The position numbers and the translations under genes were made by a program. Shown one piece after another: positions 7,734 to 14,600 of a DNA stretch of 64,000 nucleotides; within the stretch, counting starts at the first letter, position 1; each line of letters starts with the position of its first letter. The notes beneath the pieces were generated by a model. It was not told where the DNA came from. It did no database searches and worked only from the letters and a program-made list of their open reading frames with translations. Origin of the DNA: Massilia frigida (GTDB lineage: Bacteria; Pseudomonadota; Gammaproteobacteria; Burkholderiales; Burkholderiaceae_D); NCBI RefSeq assembly GCF_011682175.1, contig NZ_WHJG01000004.1, positions 124,001 through 188,000 of the forward strand, given 5' to 3'.

Positions 7734-9076
7734 GCCGGCCCCTTTTCAGCATCACTGCCGAACAGGCCGTGCTGGGCGCCATCCTGGTCGACAACGCGGC
7801 GCTCGACAAGATTGCGACCCTGCTCGAACACGATTTTTACCGCGCCGACCATCGCCTGATCTACGCCGAAATGGTGCGCCAGGTGATGGACAACAAACGC
7901 GCCGACGCCATCACCCTGGCCGATACGCTCAAGGAGCGCGTGGCCGATTGCCTGCCTTATCTGTTTGCGCTGCAGGCCTCTGCCGCCAGCGCGGCCAACG
8001 TCGCCATGCACGCCGCGATCGTGCGCGACCGCGCCATGCTGCGCGCGCTCGACGCCTTCGGGATGGAAGCGCAGACGGAGGCCAACGGCGCGCTCGAACC
8101 GGCGCGCGTGGTGCTCGACCGCATGGCGCACAAGCTCGATGCGCTGGCTCTGAACAAGGAAGAGGGCGCGCCGCTGCACAGCGCCGAGCTGCTGGGCGGC
8201 TATGTCGAACTGCTGACCCGGCGCATGGATGGCCTGGTGCGCGCGGTACCGACCGGCTTTCGCGACCTTGACCGCCAGCTCGACGGCGGCCTGGAACGCG
8301 GCACCCTGTCGGTGCTGGCGGCGCGCCCCGGCATGGGCAAGACGGCCATGGGCCTGGCCATGGCGCGCAACGTGGCGCGCGAGGGAGCGGCCCTGTTCCT
8401 GTCGATGGAAATGAACCGCACCCAGATCAGCGACCGCAATATCGCGGCGCTGGGCGGCATCCCGGTGGCGTGGCTGCGCAATCCGCACGCGGGCGACGCC
8501 GCCACCTGGGGCAAGGTAGCGGCGGCGTGCGCGGCGAACGGAGAACTGAACCTGTACGTGGACGATGCGAGCAGCCTGTCGATGCTGGAGATCCGCGCCA
8601 AGGCGCGCGCCGTCAAGCGCCGCCACGGCCTCGATCTGCTGGTGATCGACCAGCTCAGTTTCATCAGCGGCGGCAGCAACGAGAACAAGGCCTACGACAT
8701 CGGCGAACACACGCGCGGCGCGGTGGCGCTGTCGAAGGAACTCGATTGCGCCGTGCTGCTGCTGGCGCAGCTGAACCGCGACTGCGAGAAGCGCCAGAAC
8801 CGGCGTCCCATCATGGCCGACCTGGCGATGTCGGGATCGATCGAGCAGGATGCGGCCAACGTCCTGTTCCTGTACCGCGACGAGATGTACAACCCGCTCA
8901 CGCGCGAGCGCGGCGTGTGCGAGGTCATCGCCGGCAAGCAGCGCCAGGGCGCCACCGGCACGGTCGGGCTGCATTACATCGGCAGCCAGACCAGGTTCGA
9001 GGATCTGCAGCACGCATGGCAGGCGCCATACCAGAGCGACGCCGGCGCCGCTCCACACCTGCGCGGTTTCGATTAA
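7730..9076 (+). CDS. Replicative DNA helicase (DnaB family), phage-encoded
   Basis: This 448-residue protein is a full-length DnaB homologue. It has the N-terminal helical domain (SITAEQAVLGAILVDNAALDKI), Walker A (ARPGMGKTAMG), Walker B (LDLLVIDQLSFI) and the H3/H4 motifs (LLAQLNRDCEKR, MADLAMSGSIEQDAANVLFLYRD). It unwinds DNA at replication forks with the preceding loader. The chosen start is TTG at 7730, which overlaps the upstream stop (TTGA) and follows GAGG; the longer open frame back to 7604 encodes nothing DnaB-like. Retention of an intact helicase is unusual for a pure tail-particle locus. Confidence 0.93.
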   Translation: MSRPLFSITAEQAVLGAILVDNAALDKIATLLEHDFYRADHRLIYAEMVRQVMDNKRADAITLADTLKERVADCLPYLFALQASAASAANVAMHAAIVRDRAMLRALDAFGMEAQTEANGALEPARVVLDRMAHKLDALALNKEEGAPLHSAELLGGYVELLTRRMDGLVRAVPTGFRDLDRQLDGGLERGTLSVLAARPGMGKTAMGLAMARNVAREGAALFLSMEMNRTQISDRNIAALGGIPVAWLRNPHAGDAATWGKVAAACAANGELNLYVDDASSLSMLEIRAKARAVKRRHGLDLLVIDQLSFISGGSNENKAYDIGEHTRGAVALSKELDCAVLLLAQLNRDCEKRQNRRPIMADLAMSGSIEQDAANVLFLYRDEMYNPLTRERGVCEVIAGKQRQGATGTVGLHYIGSQTRFEDLQHAWQAPYQSDAGAAPHLRGFD

Positions 9077-9181
9077 GCGGCTGCATGCACGTCACAGCCG
9101 CCGGCAAACCACCTACCAGGCCCGCACGCCCCGCATGGCGCGGCGGCGGGCCCGCCCACACATATATATGAGGAGTGCAGC

Positions 9182-9529
9182 ATGATCGTTCAATCCAAGC
9201 ACACGGCCCCCGTGGCACAACAGCCGGCGTCGCCGTTCGAGCATGCCATGTCGGTCTGGACGCGCTGGATCGCGCTCAAGGACAACCAGGTTTCGCAAGG
9301 CTGGGGCCATCCGCAGGACACCAAGGATTTCATGCGCGCCGGCGAAGCGGTCGAGGTCATGATCAACGACCTGCCGCGCGTGGAATGGTGGGCTGTGCGC
9401 AAGGCGCGCGGGGTGGCCACGGTGTGGCGTTTTCCCGATTTGTCGCTGCCTGATGCACTGGCGCGCGCCGAACAAATCCTCACGCCAAAAATGAGAAATC
9501 ACATTGCCACGCGCCGCTTCTTCCATTAG
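9182..9529 (+). CDS. Phage protein at the early/late junction
   Basis: The 115-residue protein has a Trp-rich middle (VWTRWIALKDNQVSQGWG, VEWWAVRKARGVATVWRF) and a helical C-terminus. GAGGAG precedes the ATG. It sits where lambdoid phages carry the late regulator (Q), between helicase and late genes, and the DNA after it is rich in inverted repeats and a terminator. A late-regulator role would fit, but I see no zinc motif or other Q signature, so it stays hypothetical. Confidence 0.6.
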   Translation: MIVQSKHTAPVAQQPASPFEHAMSVWTRWIALKDNQVSQGWGHPQDTKDFMRAGEAVEVMINDLPRVEWWAVRKARGVATVWRFPDLSLPDALARAEQILTPKMRNHIATRRFFH

Positions 9530-9591
9530 TATGGTGGTGTTAGATGTGATTTCTGCGTCAGAAGCGACGGCAGTAAAATCACCCTGACGCA
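9495..9591. promoter_or_regulatory. Inverted-repeat cluster at early/late boundary
   Basis: GAAATCACAT (9495-9504) is the exact inverted repeat of ATGTGATTTC (9544-9553). AAATCAC recurs at 9576-9582. TGCGTCAG (9554-9561) is the exact inverted repeat of CTGACGCA (9584-9591). The first arm lies inside the end of the 9182-9529 gene. The cluster immediately precedes a terminator, as late-gene control sites do. Confidence 0.55.
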
Positions 9592-9595
9592 CAAG

Positions 9596-9626
9596 GCCCG
9601 CTCCGCAAGGACAGCGGGCTTTTTCG
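9596..9626 (+). terminator. Terminator before the late genes
   Basis: GCCCGCT (9596-9602) pairs with AGCGGGC (9613-9619), followed by TTTTT. It separates the early operon from the tail genes, in the place of lambda tR'. Confidence 0.8.
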
Positions 9627-9687
9627 TTTGCGCGCGCGCTTTTCGGCGCCGCGTTTTTGAACCACAACACGGATCGACAGGTAAATC

Positions 9688-10038
9688 ATGGGCATGGAAG
9701 CGATGGTATCGGCGGTGCTCTGGCCCCTGACCGCGGGACGCGTCTATTTGGACGTCGCCCCCTCCGGCGCGGTGCGGCCGTTCATCACTTTGCGCGCCGC
9801 TGGCGGCACGCCCATCACGTTCCTGGACGGGACCATCCCTGCCAAGGAGATCGTGCGCGTGGAGGTCTCCGTATGGGGCAGCGGGCGCGCGGACGCCGCT
9901 GACGTGGGCAAGAAGGTGGAAGACGCCCTGCGCGCCGCCACGGCCCTGCAAACGACGGTGCTCACCGGCCGCAGCGCCATCATCGACAGCGCGACCCAGA
10001 TACCCGTCATGCTGCAGGAATTCGAGATATTCGTCTGA
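9688..10038 (+). CDS. Tail terminator / tail completion protein (DUF3168-like)
   Basis: The 116-residue protein reads like the DUF3168 family (LWPLTAGRVYLDVAPSGAVRPFITLRAAGGTPITF, then a beta-rich second half ending VMLQEFEIFV). These proteins cap the finished tail tube and normally provide the head-joining face. It is the first gene of the late block and precedes the tube protein, as in lambda and HK97. Its survival without head genes fits a tail that is terminated but not attached to a capsid. Confidence 0.75.
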   Translation: MGMEAMVSAVLWPLTAGRVYLDVAPSGAVRPFITLRAAGGTPITFLDGTIPAKEIVRVEVSVWGSGRADAADVGKKVEDALRAATALQTTVLTGRSAIIDSATQIPVMLQEFEIFV

Positions 10039-10085
10039 CACGGCGCCGCAGGGCGCCAGCACTTTGCCCGCAAGGGTCACAACCG

Positions 10086-10107
10086 ACCGCCCACGAGGCG
10101 GTTTTTT
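10086..10107 (+). terminator. Hairpin terminator between tail genes
   Basis: ACCGCC (10086-10091) pairs with GGCGGT (10097-10102), followed by TTTTT, between the tail terminator gene and the tube gene. Confidence 0.75.
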
Positions 10108-10160
10108 CATGCCCTCACGGGTCAACTATATCGGTCGACATCGACCGGAAAGGCACTATC

Positions 10161-10805
10161 TTGGCCGTATCTCTCCCTAATGGCATCGTTCTCGCTCTGG
10201 CAACTGCGTATGCCGCACCCATCGCCGTTACCGCGGCAAGCAACGGCGCCGAAGCCGTCCTGACGGTGGCCAATGCCCTGGTCGCCGGCGACTACGTCGA
10301 GTTCAGCTCCGGCTGGAGCCGCGCGAATGGCCGCGTGTTCCGCGTCAAGGCGCCGACCCCGACCACCATCGTGGCCGAAGGACTGGACACCACGTCCACC
10401 TCGCTGTTCCCGATCGGTTCGGGCGTGGGCACGATCCGCAAGATCAATAGCTGGACCCAGATCACCCAGATCATGGGTTGCACCAGCTCGGGCGGCGAGC
10501 CGCAGTACCAGACCTACTCTTTCCTGGAGCAGGACTTCGACAGCCAGATTCCGACCACCACGTCGGCCCAATCGCTGGCCCTGGAAATCGCCGACGATCC
10601 GTCGCTGGCCGGCTACCAGGCGTTGAAGAACGCGTCGCAAGCGCGTAACCCGACGGCGCTGCGCGCCACCCTGCCGGCTGGCGGCTTCATTCTCTACAAC
10701 GGCGTGTTCGCCTTCGACGAGACGCCATCGCTGACCAAGGGCAGCCTGATGGCCGTCAAGGCCGGCATGGCACTGCAAGGCCGTCCGGTCCGTTACATCG
10801 CTTAA
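10161..10805 (+). CDS. Major tail tube protein
   Basis: The 214-residue, beta-rich protein (MAVSLPNGIVLALAT, then GDYVEFSSGWSRANGRVFRVK) matches siphophage tail tube proteins in length, composition and position, directly before the tail assembly chaperones and tape measure. It should polymerise into the hollow tail. The start is TTG at 10161, preceded by GGAAAGG at 10148-10154; no ATG fits the N-terminus. Terminator-like hairpins flank it on both sides. Confidence 0.82.
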   Translation: MAVSLPNGIVLALATAYAAPIAVTAASNGAEAVLTVANALVAGDYVEFSSGWSRANGRVFRVKAPTPTTIVAEGLDTTSTSLFPIGSGVGTIRKINSWTQITQIMGCTSSGGEPQYQTYSFLEQDFDSQIPTTTSAQSLALEIADDPSLAGYQALKNASQARNPTALRATLPAGGFILYNGVFAFDETPSLTKGSLMAVKAGMALQGRPVRYIA

Positions 10806-10821
10806 ACACCTTGTTGTCTGT

Positions 10822-10876
10822 GGCCCGCTCTGGCGGGTCTTTTACGCCCCCGGCTTGATCCCTGGGGGTCTTTTTC
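10822..10876 (+). terminator. Two tandem terminator hairpins after tube gene
   Basis: GCCCGC (10823-10828) pairs with GCGGGT (10833-10838) before TCTTTT. A second stem of CCCCCGG with CTGGGGG (about 10847-10868) precedes TCTTTTTCTC. Strong stops here would lower chaperone and tape measure expression relative to tube protein. Confidence 0.72.
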
Positions 10877-10892
10877 TCTCTGAAAGCAAAAA

Positions 10893-11258
10893 ATGACCAA
10901 GACAAACGCCAAACAAAAATTCTCCCTGAACGTCGCGCCGACCTTCAAGGCGCCGGTGACGATCACGATTCCCGGCGGCGGCGAAGCTGACATCATGTTT
11001 ACCTTCAAGCACCGCACGCGCGACGAATTCAAGGCCTTCACCGAAAGCCTGAAAGCAAGCGCCGATGCCGACGACGGCACCAAGGGCGACGGTCCCAAGG
11101 ATACCGACGTGCTGCTCGACATCGCCAGCGGCTGGGACCTGGACGATCCGTTCGACGCCGTCTCGCTCGACAAGCTGGTGCAGCGTTACATGGGCGCGGC
11201 CCAGGCCGTTATCGGCGCCTACTTCGGCGAACTGACGGGCGCGCGCGCAAAAAACTGA
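10893..11258 (+). CDS. Tail assembly chaperone, upstream frame (gpG-like)
   Basis: The 121-residue protein sits between tube and tape measure and has the acidic, beta-then-helical make-up of tail assembly chaperones. These proteins coat the tape measure during tail polymerisation. The last codons are GCA AAA AAC TGA, so the stop directly follows a canonical A AAA AAC slippery heptamer (11249-11255). Most ribosomes should stop here; a fraction should shift -1 into the frame that ends at 11569. No strong ribosome site is seen. Confidence 0.82.
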   Translation: MTKTNAKQKFSLNVAPTFKAPVTITIPGGGEADIMFTFKHRTRDEFKAFTESLKASADADDGTKGDGPKDTDVLLDIASGWDLDDPFDAVSLDKLVQRYMGAAQAVIGAYFGELTGARAKN

Positions 11259-11569
11259 TCGCGCTTGCAGAGCACCTGTACCGCACAGCCCCGACCGCCG
11301 ACGAGTTGGAGGCGGCCGGGCTGACGGCGCAGGACTTTGCAGGCGAAGCGGTCACGCCCTGGCCGGACAACCTGGCAGCGTTCTCGCTGTTTCAGTTCAT
11401 GCGCACGCAGTGGCGCATCGGGATGGCCGGGCCGACCGGCCTGGACTACGGTGTGCTGTTCCGCAAGATGGACCGGATGGGCTTGAGCCCGGACGAGTAC
11501 GACCAGCTCGAGTGCGACATCCAGATCATGGAAGTGGCCGCACTGAACTGTATTTTCGCAAAAACCTAG
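10893..11569 (+). CDS. Frameshift product: extended tail chaperone (gpGT-like)
   Basis: A -1 shift on A AAA AAC at 11249-11255 continues reading CTG ATC GCG from 11255 in a frame that stays open to the stop at 11567-11569. The fusion would be 121 + 104 = 225 residues. The downstream part (LTAQDFAGEAV to MEVAALNCIFAKT) resembles the DUF1799 family found as the T extension of HK97-type chaperones. That frame has no credible start or ribosome site of its own. The arrangement copies lambda gpG/gpGT, where the T domain recruits the tail tube protein. Confidence 0.82.
11249..11255 (+). promoter_or_regulatory. Programmed -1 frameshift site A AAA AAC
   Basis: The heptamer is in the correct phase (xxA AAA AAC) relative to the upstream frame and is followed at once by TGA. 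The -1 frame is continuous with the DUF1799-like sequence. Confidence 0.85.
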
Positions 11570-11592
11570 CCGCCTTCGGGCGGCATTTTTAT
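11569..11592 (+). terminator. Hairpin terminator before tape measure gene
   Basis: GCCGCC (11569-11574) and GGCGGC (11579-11584) enclose a TTCG tetraloop, followed by ATTTTTATTT. It begins on the last base of the chaperone stop codon and ends 12 nt before the tape measure start. Confidence 0.75.
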
Positions 11593-11603
11593 TTGGACTT
11601 CCC

Positions 11604-14600
11604 ATGCCGGACATCACGAACAATACCACCATCAAGCTCGACACGAGCCAGGTGGAAGCGGGTCTGAAGAGGATCGACGAGGCGCTGGCCAGGACCGGCC
11701 GCAACCTCGAGAACCTTGGCGATGGCGACGGCATGGGCAAGCTGGGCGAGGATGCCCAGGCCGCCGCGGCCGCGTTCTCGGCGGGCGCCGGGACCGTTTC
11801 CGACGCGGTGGAAAAACAGAGCGCGTCGATGGCGGACTTCGCCGGCAAGCTTGGCGAGGTTACCAGCGCCAGCGAACTGTGCGCCGAAGCCCTGCTGGCG
11901 GTCAGCGCGGCGGCCGCGCCGCTGCTGGTGCAGTTGAACGGCGCCGCGCAAGCCACGTCCTTTCTCGATGGCGTGCTCGGCAAGGCCAAGGCATCGCTGA
12001 TCGGCTTGGGTGTCAGCCTGCTTGAGAAGGTCTCGTTCGAGGCGATGGTCGAGGGCATCAATGCCGCGATCACCGGCCTGGCCGACCTGGACGACATGGC
12101 GCAGCGCACCGGCGCGTCGGTCGAGACGCTCTCGCGCATGCAGAAGGTAGCGCAAATGACGGGCCAGGAATTCGGCGAAGTCGACCGCGTGCTGTCTCGC
12201 CTGGCGGGCAATATGGGCGGGGTGGGCGAGGGCGCGGACAAGGTCAAGGATGCGCTCAAGCGATTGGGTGTGTCGGCCACGGAGGCGTCGGGTGAACTGC
12301 GCGACCCGGCCGAGGTGCTGATCGAGGCGACCACCAAGCTGCAGGGCTATTCCGAGAGCGTCGCCAAGACGGTGCTCCAGCAAGACTTGCTGGGCATATC
12401 CGGCGCCAAGCTCAAGCCTTATCTGAACGATGTGGTCGAGCATATCGGCAAGTTTTCCGGAACGAGCGAAGCGTCCGCCGCCGCGGCGACGGCGTTCAAC
12501 CAGAACATGGGCAAGCTGCAGGTACACCTCGGCGAACTGGGCACGTCGGTGGCCGAGAATCTGCTGCCGTCGCTGAACAGGCTGTTGGAGAAGGTGAATG
12601 AGCTGGCCTCCAGCGAGGAATTCAAGACGTTTCTGAAAGTCGCAGGCGCGGGTGCCCGGCTGTTTGCCGTTGGCGTCGAGATCCTGGTATCCGCGCTGGT
12701 CGCAGCGACCAAGATCGCGGCTGGCTTTGCCACCGCGTTTGGCGCCGCGCCCGCGCTGTGCGGCATGGCGGGCAAGGGCTTGTCCGCACTGACGGGTCTA
12801 TTTACTGACTCCTCGGCCGCAATCAGCACCAACGGCGGCTTGTGGTCGACGCTGGACAAGAACCTGGGCGATGTCGCGGAGTCGACCGAATCGGCCAGCG
12901 CTTGGCTGGACAAACTCCAGGTCGCCGCAGTCGAGGTTCTCACCGCATTCGGCGCATGGCAGATCGGTACCTGGCTGCGCGAGGAATTCGAGATCGTGCG
13001 CATTGCCGCCCTGGCTTTCGTGGGGGATGTTCTGGTCGGATTCGACTATATTTCTTCCAACAGCAAGAAGGCTTTTCTTTACCTGGAAACTGCCTGGTCA
13101 TATTCCCTCGGCAACATGTCGGTATCCTTTGCCAGTTTTGGCGACTGGATCGCTAACGGGCTGGGCAAGATGGGAGCGAAGCGCATCGCGGGCGAAGTGC
13201 GCGAGTATGCAAATTCCTTGCGCGCAACGGGCGCCGAGCACCACGCCAATGCCGCCAGCGCGCTCAAGTCCGCTGCAGCGGAGACCGAGGCGTACGAGGC
13301 GCGCAAGACATCGACCCAGGCGCGGATCGACGAGATGATGCAATTCGAGCGGCTCAAGGGAAAAATTGTCGAGCCCACCTCCGGCGGATCCGAGCCAAAG
13401 CCGCAAGTGCCGGCACCGGTTGTCAAGACCGGCAAGTCGACAGAGGCGAGCGATTACAGCAAGATAACGGCATCCATCCGCGACAGGATCGCGGCAAGCG
13501 AACTGGAGCTGAAAACCAGCGAGAACGCGACCGAAAGCGAGAAGCTGCTGCTCAAACTGCGACAGGATCGTGCTGTTGGCACGGTCGTGTTGACCGATAA
13601 GCAGATGGAATTGGTCAAGGCGCAACTGGCCGAGCTTGGCGCGAAGGAAAAGCTGCTCAAGTTGCGTGCGGCGGAAAAGGATGTGGGCGACTACATCGAG
13701 CAGAGCACGGCGGCCCGGGTGGCCTCGACAAAATCGCTTGCGCTGGAATACAGCATGTACGGCAAATCGAGCGATGCGCGCGAGCTGGCCAATGTGGCGG
13801 TGCGCTCGGAAGCCGAGCTGCAGAAAAAGCTGACGGACATGCGCAAGGAAGACAAGCCGATCACCGACGACATGCTCGAACGGATGCGTCGGGAAAAGGA
13901 CTTGCGCGACGAGATCGAAACAGCGACGCTGGCGCAGACCAAGGCGCTCGCCTATGCAAGCACCTTGGCCGGCGAAAACCAGCGCTTCGCGGTCGAGTCG
14001 ATTCTCGATGAGCGCGAGCGTGCCGCCGCCCTGCTGGAAATCGAGGCCGACACCTGGCGCGAGCGGATCGCGCTGGCCGGTGAAGGCACCGATGCGCAGA
14101 AAAAGCTGCAAACGCAGTTCGACCAGTGGTACAAAAACCAGTCGGCCAAGCCGATGATCGAGGAGTGGAAGAAGACTGTTCAGCAATATGAAGAGCTCTT
14201 CCACAAGGGATTCACCGATACGCTGATCAACGGCAAAGAGGGCTGGAAGTCGTTTACGAAGTCGCTGGTCTCCACGTTCAAGACCACTGTCGCGGACCAG
14301 ATCTACAAAATGTTCATCAAGCCGATCGTGCTGCAAATGGTCGGCAATATGGTCGGTGGCCCCGGCTCAGGTGGGACGGGCGGCTTTGATTTTTCCAGCG
14401 CCGGACAGTCGATCTACAAAGCGTTTTCCGCAGCGGCGTCCAGCGGGGGCGGCTTGGTCAACATGGGGAAAACGTTCTTCACGACGTTGCGCGGGACTCC
14501 TGCGGTTTCCACGCCGCCTGTGGGCCACCATGTGATCCCTGGCGCTACGGAGCCAGTCACTAGCGGCACCCCAACTCCCACCACGGGCGGCGGCTTAAGC

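Noticed and set aside
7676-9058. Minus-strand 460-codon open frame
   Set aside because: It is antisense of the DnaB helicase and His/Arg-rich without domains.
9182-9529. Calling this gene a Q-type antiterminator
   Set aside because: Only position supports it; no family motif was recognised.
11306-11569. Independent DUF1799-like gene
   Set aside because: The TTG start has no ribosome site and lies inside a frame continuous with the -1 frameshift product.
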